Shown: positions 1 through 10,564 of the stretch, piece after piece | Numbering within the stretch: the stretch's first letter is position 1 | Layout of the letters: every line of letters begins with the position of its first letter | Origin: Nyssa sinensis | Taxonomy: Eukaryota > Streptophyta > Magnoliopsida > Cornales > Nyssaceae | Length of the DNA: 64,000 nt | Reading direction: 5' to 3' | Assembly: GCA_008638375.1 (NCBI GenBank) | Contig: CM018036.1 | Span: 12,882,328 to 12,946,327 of the forward strand | The notes under the pieces: generated by a model | The model's input: only the letters and a program-made list of their open reading frames with translations | What the model was told of the DNA's origin: nothing | The model's database searches: none | Position numbers and translations under genes: made by a program

Positions 1-955
1 CTTTACTATGCTTGTGGCAATGAATGAATTTGAGAATTGACCACACCATTTAATCATTGTTAGATGACTAGGGAATCATATTTTCTATTCTTGGAATTAG
101 GTAGGTTTTTGCCTCGAACAAGTTCAGATTGATTCTTGGTTGGGGGATAAGGGTCAGCAACAAGAAGAAAGCTACTTGAAGAGGAGCCCCTCATGTTTCT
201 TCATGGTGCATTTGGAAGGATGAATATAAGAATATTCAGTGATATTGAACTTCCATTTCTTTATTTATCCTTTATATATTTTATATATTGAAGGGCCTGG
301 CCTTCTTGAGGTCTTGGTAGTCAACGTCGTGTTTTGCATGTTGGATCCTCTACTATTCTATGTTCTTACTTCTTCCCAAAAGTGTGCCAATATCATTTAC
401 GTCCATACCGCTCCTCAACTTGGCTCTATGGTGAATAATAATTCTAGTTACCTTATAATTAATAATTTTTTCAAAAAAATCACTATAGTATTTACCATTA
501 GAGAGATAAATTAGTTATATTTGTACTTATATATATTCCATTTATGACATGTCTTTGTAATTATATATTTATATTTATTAATTTTACATAATTAGAGTCA
601 AAAGTATTGTAAGTGAAAAAATTTATGTCATGATTGAGCAAGCACATAAAACAGAACTTTTTTAGTTCAAAAAGATATTAGGACTTTGTTTTTTTCCTTA
701 AGTTGTATATTATATGTATTTTTTTAATGAAAAACTGAAATTTCGTTGAAAAATTGCATATAAGGATCTTCTTTTTGTACTAAAGTCATACACATGTAAG
801 GAATTATTTTTTAGTTAATGGAAGTATGATAAAACTCAATAATTAATAATTCTAACAATTAATAAATTTTCTACCTCCCATATTCATTAATTATAAGAAG
901 GTTGACAGTAGGTGATGTAGAGATGAGATTTTGAATGAGAGTAACATTTTTAGAT
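1..955. other. Unassigned AT-rich DNA at the left edge
   Basis: I see no gene here. The stretch is AT-rich with many homopolymer runs. The one ORF (239-514) encodes a low-complexity hydrophobic peptide without a recognisable domain and is probably fortuitous. If the G3BP-like gene at 7687-7875 is intact, this DNA lies within or beyond one of its downstream introns. Confidence 0.5.
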
Positions 956-959
956 CTCA

Positions 960-1757
960 GAAAATACAGAGGCATGGGTTGCTGGAATGGCTAGGGTCAT
1001 AATGGTGTGATGTGGAGCCCTCAGTTTAGGAGAAACTTTTAGTCTTGCAAGGTTGATATGGTGGTGAGGTTGATGTAATGGTTGAGTTTGTGTATTCCCA
1101 AGTTGGGGATGAAGAAGATTTGGTTAGGTGAAGGAATGATTTCTCATTTCATTTGTACTATGAGGTATTAGCAGGGGTCGAGCATAGGAGATTCCTAGTT
1201 CGAAGTGTTTGGAAAACAAAGGCACGACTACAGTTGGCTTCTTTTTTTTTTTTTTTTGGGTTTGGGCTGCTCCTTAAGAGGCAATTATTACGGTAATTTC
1301 ATAAGGCGTTTCCAGATGATTAATTAGTTTGTTAAGTGCAAGGAGGATGAGAAATCAGTTAATCATCTCTTCTTGCATTGCTATATGGTGAGGGCCCTGT
1401 GGTGCTTGCTCTTTTCCTTATTAGGGTGTCGTGGGTGTTGCCACATTCTGTGCTTGAGTTACTCATTTACAAGCATTATGGGACTCTGCACCTCTATGCC
1501 TTCCTTTGTGTGTGGAAGGAAAAAAATGAGAGGACTTTCGAAGAAAAAGAGAAGCATGTTGTCAAGCTTGAGGAGATGTTAAGATTGCTGCTATTTTTTT
1601 TGGATATGGCAGTGCTTTCGTACATCTACTCTCTCTTTTTTAAAGAACTCTTTGGGGAGATTAAATGACGTATGTATTGAGGGTTTAGAGTATACTTCAG
1701 GTGTACATGGGTGCACCCCCGTTTTTTTGCACTTCTTAATGAAATTATACTTACCAA
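960..1757 (+). mobile_element. Decayed LINE (L1-type) 3' end, zf-RVT region
   Basis: Conceptual translation across several frames shows the C-terminal part of a plant L1 ORF2. There is a segment like the one that precedes the zinc-binding domain, then a Cys/His-rich stretch near 1338-1385 ending in CKEDEKSVNHLFLHC, typical of zf-RVT. The copy then ends in ACTTACCAAAAAAG at about 1744-1757, the usual plant L1 tail. A 16-base T run near 1241 and several stops and frameshifts show long decay. The 5' part is absent. The short ORFs at 1373-1668 are pieces of this relic. I found no target duplication, probably because another LINE lies immediately downstream. Confidence 0.75.
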
Positions 1758-1886
1758 AAAAGAGTGACGAAGAGAATATTAAGATTAACCATTTGCTAAT
1801 CCGTTGTCCAATTGAAGGGCACTTGGAAGGTATCTTTCTTTGAGGACTTTGGAGTGTGTGTGTGTGTGTGGTTTTTTTTTTTCTTT

Positions 1887-1901
1887 GGGGGGGGGGGGGG
1901 G
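1887..1901 (+). repeat. Poly-G tract
   Basis: A run of about 15 G follows a short TG repeat and a T run, at the 5' edge of the next LINE copy. It could form a G-quadruplex and is prone to assembly error. Confidence 0.9.
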
Positions 1902-1903
1902 TT

Positions 1904-4051
1904 TCAAGAAGCACTTTAGGAAGCAGTCTCTGCTGAAGAATCTTATAGATCTTGATAAGTTAGAGCAGCAGGGTTCCCTCTCAGATGAGCAGAGGTCAGA
2001 GAGAGATGGCTTAAAGGGTCAGATTGGTCAGGTTCTCAAATTGGAGTGCAAGCTGGACATTGAAAAAGCCTTTGACCACGTTAATTGGAGTTTCTTGATG
2101 GATATGTTAACAAAGATGGGGTTTGGGGTTAAATGGAGGAGGTGGATTCAATCCTGTATTTCCACAGTCTCTTTTTCTGTTCTTGTGAATGGCTCCCCCG
2201 CAGGTTTTTTCCGATCTTCCAGAGGACTGAGACAAGGGGATCCCTTATCTCCTTTCCTCTTCGTGATTGCTATGGAGGCGCTGAGTCGCTTCATGTTTTG
2301 AGCTGAAGAAGTTGGCCTCATTAGCGGTTTTCAGGTGGGGATTAGAGGGAGAGGAGGTCCTGCCATTTCCCATCTTCTGATTGCGGATGATACCATCATT
2401 TTTTGTGGCCCCTCAGTTCGTCAACTTCGTTTTGTTCGATGTATTTTAGTGTGCTTTGAGGCGATTTCTGGTTTGCGGATCAATCTGGCCAAGAGCAGTA
2501 TTACTCCGATTGGGCCGGTCCAAGGTATGGATATGTTAGCTAGTGCTTTGGGCTGCAAGGTGGACTTCCTCCCCCTGGTTTACTTAGGTCTTCCGTTGGG
2601 AGCCTCTGCGAGATCTATTAGGGTCTGGGATCCTGTGGTTAACAGGTTTCAAAGCAAGCTTGCAGGCTGGAAAGGCCAACTTCTCTCTAAGGGAGGTCGG
2701 CTCACTCTTCTTAATAGTTCTTTGGGGAACCTCCCAACTTATTTCATGTCCCTTTTCCTTATCCCAAAGACAGTTAGCAGAAGATTAGAGAAACTGCAAC
2801 GTGACTTCTTATGGGGCCAAGAGGGCGACCGTAGGAAGCTTCATCTTGTTGCTTGGGAGAAAATCAAGAAGCCATTATCTCAGGGCGGCTTAAGGGTGAA
2901 GGATTTGAGAATCTTCAATAAAGCCCTTCTTGGTAAATGGCTTTGGAATTTTGGGGATAGTGATAGGTTGCTTTGGAGGGAGATCATTGTTTCCAAGTAT
3001 GGGAGTGAATATGGGGGCTGGTGTTCAGGAGAGGTGGAGGGCCCGAAGGGTTGCGGTCTATGGGGTTACATTAGGGCGGACTGGAGGAGCCTCAAGGACA
3101 GATGTAGTTTTGTTATTGGGACCGGCTCCAGGGTGAAGTTTTGGGACGATGTATGGAATGGGAATGAGGCGCTGAAGGTGAAATTTCCCATGGTATACAA
3201 TCTAACTTGCAACAAGGCGGCTTGGGTCAGTGAGTGCATGGAGAGTATTGGGGATCAGTTTATATGGACCCCTCGCTTCAGGAGGGATTTCCATGACTGG
3301 GAGCTTGATGAGGTGAGCTCTTTCCTTTGTCGCATCAACAAGATCCGGGTTAGGGGTGGAATGGAGGATAAGAGGGTTTGGACGCCGAATAAAAAGTCTT
3401 TTTCTGTTAGCTCCTTCTATAAAAGCATGTGCGGCTCTGATATCTCAGTTTTTCCCTGGAAGCTTATATGGCATTCAAAAGCCCCCCCTAAAGCTTCCTT
3501 TTTTGTTTGGGAAGCGTCTTGGAAAGCCATCTCTACTGCAGATAATTTGAAGAAGAGAGGTTTCTCGTTGGCTAGCAGATGCTATTTTTGTAAGAATGAT
3601 GAGGAAAGGATGAATCACGTCCTCATCCATTGCCATCTCTCTTGGAGCTGCTGGAATCTGATCTTTGACTTGTTCGGCATTTCTTGGGTTATGCCAAGCT
3701 CTGTCAAAGATCTCATGTTGGCTTGGGCAGGGTGTAAGCTTCCTACAGAGACTAGGCGTATTTGGAGACTTGCTCCAATCTGTCTGTTGTGGTGCATTTG
3801 GAGAAAAAGAAATAGCTGTGTTTTTGAAGACCGAGAGCTTTCATTGCCTTATTTTAAAGATGCCTTTTTACGTTTGTTATTTTTTTGGGTTAAAGAGGCC
3901 TTTCCTGTAAATGTTCTTACTTTTGTAGATTTTTTGGGTTCTCTTAGACAGATGTAGGTCAGTTGTAATCTTTTTGGGGGTTTTAGCCCTTGTTGTCCTT
4001 CTTGGGCAACCTTTATATATACAATCTTACTTATCAAAAAAAAAAATGCCT
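1904..4051 (+). mobile_element. 5'-truncated LINE (L1-type) with 3' UTR and poly(A)
   Basis: A plant L1 copy that keeps the end of the endonuclease-RT linker, most of the reverse transcriptase, the zf-RVT domain and a 3' UTR. The tail CTTACTTATC followed by 11 A ends at about 4050. ORF1 and the endonuclease are missing. The copy is younger than its neighbours, because about 540 codons remain open in one piece. Its T-rich 3' UTR with a short GGG-containing stretch is like those of the other L1 relics in this window. I found no convincing target duplication; the 5' junction is obscured by homopolymers. Confidence 0.85.
1906..3957 (+). pseudogene. LINE ORF2 pseudogene: reverse transcriptase and zf-RVT
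   Basis: Encodes the catalytic subunit that copies LINE RNA by target-primed reverse transcription. Visible landmarks in order: [12 protein letters not shown] near 2059, which carries the first catalytic Asp; [13 protein letters not shown] at about 2227-2265; ADDTIIF near 2383, the catalytic Asp pair; the thumb with YLGLPLG and GRLTLLNS; and a C-terminal zf-RVT with CYFCKNDEERMNHVLIHC at about 3580-3633. An in-frame TGA at 2299-2301 breaks the ORF between the GLRQGDP and ADD motifs, at a codon consistent with CGA-to-TGA decay. The linker segment ([17 protein letters not shown]) runs directly into the LDIEKA motif, so about 200 residues of fingers domain seem to have been deleted. Not functional. 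Confidence 0.85.
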
Positions 4052-5029
4052 TTATGTACACCCCACATGTTCTTGCAGTTTTCCCTTGTTCTTTAAATAT
4101 AGTTTCCTTCCATCATTATCAAAATAAATATTTAATTTAAAAAAGAACATATCAATTAAATAAAATACCAACTTCCAAGATTAAAATAGTGTTGCTAAGA
4201 TTAGTGTTTTGGCCAATGAACTTACTCTATATCTATTCATGGCTTCATATCCAAACCAGAAGTTGATCCATAGAAGGGCTCAAACCTGGTCATTAGGCCA
4301 AAAGTCCAGTTCAGCATGAAATCACAGAGCAAATTCAGGGAAAAGAACTAAGAATAGCATGGAGGATGACCCCTATTTGCATTTTTTGGTTTTTGTGGAC
4401 GGAGAGTGTGAGGCAAGGACCGAGTGTTTAGATTCTACAAGGTTATCGATGGGTAAGCTAGCAAAAAGACACCACCGAGGGAGTCACCGAAATTGAAGGA
4501 AAACTGCCATAACGTCCGAGGAATTCCCCAATTGGATCCACTCCGAGGCTTCCAAAATGAGTAATGCCAAGGGGAGCCAAATAGCCCCAACATTGTCGAT
4601 GCTAGCCCGAGGCGATGATTAGGCGACAATTGTAAGGTATCAATTCAAAAGTGATACCCTCGAACTAGCGGTTGGAGTACGCTCCCAGGATGTGACATGT
4701 CCTAACCCTGCAGTTGTGGTGATCCTCCAAGCCGAGATAAGTCACAACTCAGGGACGCGGTGTTTGCGTGCCACAACCTGTCCCATGGTCATGGTCTCGC
4801 TCCACTGTACAACCTGGTCATGACTCGCGGTTCAGTTTGGTGCAAACTTTGATACATCAGGTTGTAGATCACCTCGAGAACAAAGGATCTAGTGGATTAG
4901 AAGCTGGTGAGACAGGCTCAGTATTGACTGACCAACAGAGAGAAATAGAAAAACATTTGAAGGAATTGAGTTTTCTCCATGACAGCTTAAAGATAGTTTT
5001 TTGAGACCTTTTTTTTTTTTTGTGGATAA
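4052..5029 (+). other. Unassigned DNA with a 78-codon ORF
   Basis: The stretch at 4380-4760 is richer in G+C than its surroundings but shows no domain. An ORF at 4768-5004 would give a 78-residue charged peptide ending in an acidic, possibly helical segment (DQQREIEKHLKELSFLHDSL). It sits just before a LINE-like 3' UTR, so it may be the decayed end of a LINE ORF or a captured exon. I recognise no family and do not claim a protein. Confidence 0.3.
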
Positions 5030-5170
5030 AAGAAGAATACCCGTTGTATTTAGATTCTTTTGGGAGATTTTAGGCTTTAACTATTATAGTTGGTCACTTT
5101 CTTTTGTACATGGGTTAGCCCCCTTCGGGCTCCTTTGTTTATGAACATACATTTTACTGAAAAAAAAATA
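5030..5170 (+). mobile_element. LINE-like 3' UTR fragment
   Basis: The sequence resembles the 3' UTR of the L1 copies here: a T-rich stretch, then CTTTTGTACATGGGTTAGCC, a TTTGTTTATGAACA-like segment, and finally an A run at about 5160. No coding part can be joined to it with confidence. Confidence 0.45.
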
Positions 5171-5396
5171 GGAAAAAAAAACACCATAATGTCACAGAAT
5201 AAAATAAAAGATTGTAAATAAATAGTTTTTTTTTTATAAGATTGTAAATAAATATATCAACAACCTTTTAACTCTATTGGCTTACAACAAGCATCAACTA
5301 AGAACAGCAACATGGAAAGTATAGACAGAACATCCCTTCCCCAGACCTACCAAGGAGGAAAAAATATTCCCCAAACCCAAAAGAAAGGAAAGGGAA

Positions 5397-5416
5397 GGGG
5401 GGGGGGGGGGGGGGGG
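5397..5416 (+). repeat. 20-base poly-G tract
   Basis: An uninterrupted run of 20 G. Such a tract can form a G-quadruplex, and its length is unstable in sequencing and replication. Confidence 0.95.
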
Positions 5417-5689
5417 ATGGAAGGTTGAACAAAAAATTTGTCAAGGCAGAGCGGGGTATCCATCAAGCCTCAAGCCATATGCATACTAAACTAAAATGCA
5501 ATCATAGCACAATAACTATGGTTGGCATGCTATCAAATTCAAAATGCATGCACAGTTAAATGAAAACAAATGAGAGTAGAAAGATAACTCACGATGGGGT
5601 GACCGTCCCCAACAATAGCTCAGATTGGGGCTAAACTTTTGAGATTGAGGAAAGAGGTTTGTAGAATAAGGTTGGGGAAAGAGGAATTT

Positions 5690-6440
5690 CTGTGGGTACC
5701 CTAGAGGAGGCATTGGCGGATAAACCATGGGTGAACTTTGGGAAAGCATTGGAAGGAAAAAAGAGGACTATAAAGGTATGGAGAAGAGCGAAAAGAGATG
5801 AGAAATATGAGAAGGTAGATGAGTCAACAACGGATGGCTGAGGGAGTATCTTTGTGCCAGAAATTGACCATCGGGGTGGATGGGTGATGGTTGCAAAAGC
5901 TTTTAGGAAGTTGGGGTAAGCTGGATGGAGGATAACTCATTCCTATCAAGAAGTGGATTCCTTCCTACTTGGCCGGATACGGAGGTCAAGGTGAAGATGG
6001 GAGAGACAGGTGCATAGAAAGGCATTGAGGTGAGTATGGACTCCTGCAGAGAGACGTTTGAGTATCTAGAGAGGTGCCTTGTGGGGAGAGGGGCGGATAA
6101 ACGAGGTGCCGGACAGATTGCGAGTTCAGCAATGAGTGCCCAGAAGATGGGGAGTCACAATGAGAGTCTGAGTCGTCGATATGCATGGAGCACCATTTAT
6201 TCGAGCTTCCATCAAGGGAAGAAGCTCTTAAGGGTTTTGGAGAAGAAAGATTGGAAGATGGAGGGCGGTTCACCTAGAAAAATAGGTAGTTGCAGGTTGT
6301 TGTCATAGGGATTCGACGGAGCCAAAGGAATTCTGGTTGAGACTTATGTGTTTGCCATCCTTCATATGGAGAGAAGGTGTTTTGGCGTTTAGGTGATTGC
6401 ACTTGGATCACATGGCTTGAGTACATATCCACTCATTGGC
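5690..6440 (+). pseudogene. LINE ORF1 (DUF4283-type) relic
   Basis: LINE ORF1 encodes the RNA-binding chaperone of the retrotransposition particle. Reading plus-strand frames gives successive pieces of a DUF4283 domain: EYLERCLVGR near 6060; an LRVLEKKDWKMEGG-like segment near 6227; and an FWLRLMCLPSFIWREGV-like segment near 6330, matching the usual V-W-V-R-hxGLP-hxhW pattern. The pieces lie in different frames and several stops intervene, so this is a decayed copy. The likely start is near 5690-5850, where similarity fades. No zinc knuckle follows, so the copy is truncated at both ends. The ORFs 6030-6308 and 6377-6601 belong to it. Confidence 0.6.
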
Positions 6441-7686
6441 TTGGAGGAATTACAACTCTAAAGTTCTGTCAATACGGATTAGCCAATACAACTAGACTAC
6501 AAGTCCTAACAGGGGACTTGTATTTAAATTTAATAAGCCTTCTGCAGCTAAAAAAAAACAGACGACTGTGCCTTCTTGGCAATTCTCTCAATAAGTTTTA
6601 AAACAATTGAGGATAAGAGGGAGAAATTTAAATATGGAAACTTTTAACGGTAGTAAGGAGGAAGGGGAAGGGGCAGACAAGAAGTTACTAACTGAAATTT
6701 TTAAGAAAAAGTGAGCTGTGACATATTATATATGCATGCAACAGATTAAAATTTTGGAGTTAGACAAAAAGCCTGGCTGTTATATACATGAACGAGAACT
6801 ACTATATTGGGCATATATTTTAATCTATGTGCTACTAGAATATTCATGGAAGGACAAAAGCAAGCAAAAAAGGAAGAAAGAAATAACTTTCTAAAAGGTT
6901 CTATGACATAAAAGGCACAACAATCTTTTGCACTTTTTTCGAAGAACAATCGACCCTCTTTTAAGAATTCAAACTGATGTCTATGGACACAAGTAAAGTC
7001 CTGAAATGCAATAATCATCAGTAATGAGAAGAGTAATACATATCATAGTCAAAAAATAGATTTTAGTGCATGCAATGAGATGCTGACAATTGATTTCATC
7101 AGTTCATAACAAGATGTCCAAGAATAGAAAAATGCTCCGCTCCACCAGGTAACAGATAATATAAGTGCGTGCATAGGCATCTCAGAAAAAGACATTAACA
7201 TACACCCTAAACTTGAACAAGACTAGTTTATCACTTTCTCTAAACTTCACAAGTTCAAATTGAGCCTATCACACGCTGTATACAAATGATATGATCTAAA
7301 ATCTTTGATTCATGGATGATCAATTAAATGGACCACCAATTACTAAAAGCAAAACAAAAAAATAAAAATAAAAATAGTTGAACAGACAACCATCAATAGA
7401 TTATCATTTGGAGTCCATCATGCAACTAACATGCGCTTCAATAACTACATGGTATAAGATTTAAGGAAAAAATAATATTTTTGAAGACAAAATGGTTTTT
7501 TAAAAAAAAAAATTGACAGCATCAAGATGTCATTCAAGGGAGTTGGTAACGAAGATTAAAGGATCACCCCAGAAGTAGTTTCTTCATACACCTGTTCTAA
7601 GTAAGAATTATGCTGTTATTTGTCTTGTAGATATAGGCACAAACAAAATAGATAACTCGACATAAACAAATTTCTTATGGACTTAC
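6441..7686 (-). other. AT-rich DNA, probable downstream intron of the G3BP-like gene
   Basis: No coding similarity is visible on either strand. On the minus strand this begins with GTAAGT directly after the G3BP-like exon, so it reads as the next intron. I searched by eye for the following exon, which should encode an AINDKILSL-like segment, between 1 and 7680 and did not find it. Confidence 0.45.
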
Positions 7687-7875
7687 TTTCATGGTTGTCA
7701 CCGAAGTCATTACACCATTGGAATCAGGCCGGCTTAGCACACTCGAATCTTGATAAAATTTATAAACTAAATCTGGAGATTGATGAAGAATATGGTAATA
7801 CTGCTCAACAAAGGCATTGCCAATAACTTGGGCACTGGGAAGAGTAACAGCAGGACTTGCTACCTGCATTGCCAT
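7687..7875 (-). CDS. First coding exon of a G3BP-like NTF2-domain RNA-binding protein
   Basis: The exon encodes exactly 63 codons in phase 0. It opens MAMQVASPAV and continues through VGNAFVEQYYHILHQSP-like and YQDSSVLSRPDSNG motifs, which begin the NTF2-like domain of plant G3BP/RasGAP-SH3-binding-like proteins. These are cytoplasmic RNA-binding proteins linked to stress granules, with an N-terminal NTF2 dimerisation domain and a C-terminal RRM. The acceptor reads TTTTATGCAG immediately before the ATG and the donor is ATGAAA followed by GTAAGT, both canonical. The exon is open and well conserved, which argues for a live gene. The rest of the NTF2 domain and the RRM are not in the window, so the gene either continues to the left across a very large intron or has been truncated. 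An upstream in-frame ATG would fall in the intron. Confidence 0.75.
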
Positions 7876-8396
7876 CTGCATAAAATCGACGACGACATAA
7901 TATAAGAGGAGCATATATCATCAAAATAATTAGACACAGAAAAATTGGAACATTATTACTTGTCAAAAACAAGAGAAACACTACAAGAAAACGATTATTG
8001 AAGTCAAAGAAACTACATAGGAGAAACACTACAAAAAAAAAAAGCTACATAGAGAAAATATACTGATTATTGAAGCCAAAGAAAAATTAATTATCAAAAC
8101 TCCAGCTGCAACAATCTTAATGGATCACAATCCAAAAATTAAAAAAAAAAAAAATCTGTAAACATAAAAGTTCATAATAAAATAAATAAGAAAACAATAG
8201 CTTCAACATAAAAGCATAGATACCTTAAGCACACAAAATGAATTAACACAACAGGCAAAGTTTGGAACTACACGAAACAAAAATTTGGAAACAACTTGAA
8301 AACAACACAAGTGAAGGAAATGTAAGTGATTTCTACATACCTCACATATAAGAGTATGGCTCAATATTTAAAATTTAGCATGCACATGTGCACTAG

Positions 8397-9131
8397 AGTC
8401 CAATTGGACTCAACTGTGAGATTCCAAACTATCCCTACAACAGATTGGTTCAGGCTATTGCTGATAAATAGGGATGACCCTTCCCTTAAGATCCAAGTTG
8501 TCTCAAATTAAGAGGATTTAAATTTCACCAAGCAATATATGAAAAATTAGCATATATAGAAATAAATTGAGTAAAAGGATTGAAGACTTGAATGGAGAGA
8601 TAAGATGACGTACAATTATTGGGTGTTGAAGTATAGGCTAATAATTAAAAGGCTCATTATGACAATTGCAATAGCTAGGAAACTAGTGCTATGCTAAAAC
8701 TAAACTAGGCTAACTCTACAATGACCCTGGTGGCCAAAATTACAAAGGAAAAGTAGAAATGAAGAACTGTTCTGTTATGTGCTGGAAATAACCACCAAAA
8801 AAGTAAAAACTATGCCAAACTCCCCACTTCAACTTCTACTGCATCTTCATTACACTTTTGAAGGTGTCGTGTGCATTCTAGGAGGTGCCACTTAACCACT
8901 CACATAATTACTGTCTTTTATAGCAAAAAACTATTAAAAACAGAATCTGCCGTGTGGCCTTTATAACCAAACATCTTGTAGTACCACATTTCCCAAAATC
9001 TACCTGACTGCGACTTGTCTTGAAGGCATTATATATTCATCAAATGTTTGATTTAGCTCCAAGAATCGTTTGTTAAATCAGTCAATCATGGCAAGACCAA
9101 TTATAAATTGGTCAGAGAGGTCAGACTGATT
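8397..9131 (-). repeat. Duplicated non-coding segment, copy 1
   Basis: It matches 12126-12833 in the same orientation, beginning AGTCCAATTGGACTCAA and ending near TTATAAATTGGT. Shared blocks include AACTAGTGCTATGCTAAAAC and ATTAAAAGGC. The two copies differ by many substitutions and several indels. No coding potential is visible; this may be an old transposon family or a local duplication within the intron. Confidence 0.8.
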
Positions 9132-9238
9132 TCTTTTGTATTTAATTTTGGGTACAGACATCCCTCCAACCACCCACCCCCCGTGGGCCCGCGGCTAGTT
9201 TTTAGAAATGAAATTTCTTAAATTTGAAAGAGATGTAT

Positions 9239-9359
9239 TTTTATTTTTGATAGGTAAATCACACACACTCTTTGCCCCCAAAGGGGATTTGAACTCTCAA
9301 CCTCCCATATGAGGAGGTGGAGGAGATACCAACTAGGCTAGAGCTTGTTGGTAAATTTT
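9239..9359 (-). mobile_element. tRNA-derived SINE with a LINE-like 3' tail
   Basis: On the minus strand the copy reads CTCTAGCCTAGTTGGTATCT, an A-box-like Pol III promoter element, then GAGTTCAAATCCCC, a B-box-like element, spaced as in tRNA-derived SINEs. It ends in TTTACCTATCAAAAATAAAA, close to the ends of the L1 copies in this window. The flanks are AAAGAGATGTAT (9227-9238) and AAAGAGCTGTAT (9360-9371), a 12-bp target duplication with one mismatch. The length is about 121 bp. Confidence 0.7.
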
Positions 9360-9486
9360 AAAGAGCTGTATATTTCAACATTTGATTAATAGATGTGACC
9401 AATTTTAGGACGTGACCAATTTTGCCATAGACCGATTTATTTTCGGTCACTGCTAGAATATTTCTCTATGAGGTCAATGCCTAAAC

Positions 9487-10564
9487 CATTGATTTAAATA
9501 ACGGCCGGTACATATTATATCAATTTTTTGACTCCCTAATATCCATATAGGACCAAAATTTTCATTCGTATCAACCAATACCATTACGTAACAGCCGTTA
9601 CGAGACCATTACAGTCGTTATAGGACTATTACGATTGTTTTGAGTTTTTCTTTTTTCTTCTTTTTTAGAATCCTTATAATTCATATTTTTAAGAGACCTA
9701 AATACAAGAGAAATATATAATAATCAAAAAATGAAATAAATTACCAAAAAAATCAGGTTGATATGACCTTAGAAAAAGCCCCACCCCACCCCCCCGCCTT
9801 CAAAATTTTTTAAAATTTTTTATTTCATAAATTAATTAAAATAAACTAATGTTCATACTCTATGAAGCACGGACACTCTATTTTGGCTCACGTGTCCGTG
9901 TCGGATACCGACACTCTCGGACACTTGCTCGGACACGTGTCCGGACACTTGAATCATGGATGTTGATGATTAAATGAAAAAGTTCTTTAATTTTTATTTA
10001 ATGGCTTTGTTATTTTAATATCTTAATAATATTTTTTAAATTTGTGTGTTTTAATGCCAAGTTTAATTGAAATAACATTAGGTTTTTATTATATGATCAT
10101 ATAAAAAATATAAAAATTTATATATATTTAACGTATTCTTAACGTGTCAGTGTCCTACTTTTTTGAGAAATAACGTGTCTGCGTATCCGTGTCCTGTGTC
10201 CTGTATCCGTGCTTTTTAGTTCATGCTCATGATTATTTATTGTTATTATTGACATCTATTGTTGCAATGTTATTAAAATTAAATGAAGCTTTCTTATTAG
10301 TTTAACTTTAAAAAATTCATATAAACTAATCAACCGTCTTTCTAGGTGTTACTTATCAAAACCGTATTTTTAGGTGTCAGAAAATTGAAAATTAACAATA
10401 AAATTACTAAAATGTGATAATTTTTTTCAAAATATGTGTACCAGTGACTTTCAAGGGATTTGCTAGTGTTTGAAAAAAAAAAAAAAGTTACAATTTCCAA
10501 TTTCTATTACGGATAGTTTGATACTCTCGATACTATTACACTACGGCCGTGATTTAAATCCATG
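9487..10564. mobile_element. Non-autonomous hAT-like element with ATTTAAAT termini
   Basis: The left end CATTGATTTAAATAACGGCC and the reverse complement of the right end, CATGGATTTAAATCACGGCC, agree at 18 of 20 positions. The flanks GCCTAAAC (9479-9486) and GCCTAGAC (10565-10572) form an 8-bp target duplication with one change, as expected of hAT elements. There is no transposase. The interior is rich in short ACGGCCG/CGTTACG-type repeats near the ends and is interrupted by another element at 9861-10218. Confidence 0.65.
9861..10218. mobile_element. MITE with GCACGGACAC-type termini, nested
   Basis: The ends are TATGAAGCACGGACAC and, on the opposite strand, TAAAAAGCACGGATAC (13 of 16 identical). 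Internal subterminal repeats of GTGTCCGTGTC type are abundant at both ends. The flanks GTTCATACTC (9851-9860) and GTTCATGCTC (10219-10228) give a 9-10-bp target duplication with one mismatch, which suggests a Mutator-like family. The element lies inside the hAT-like element 9487-10564 and is therefore the younger insertion. Confidence 0.65.
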
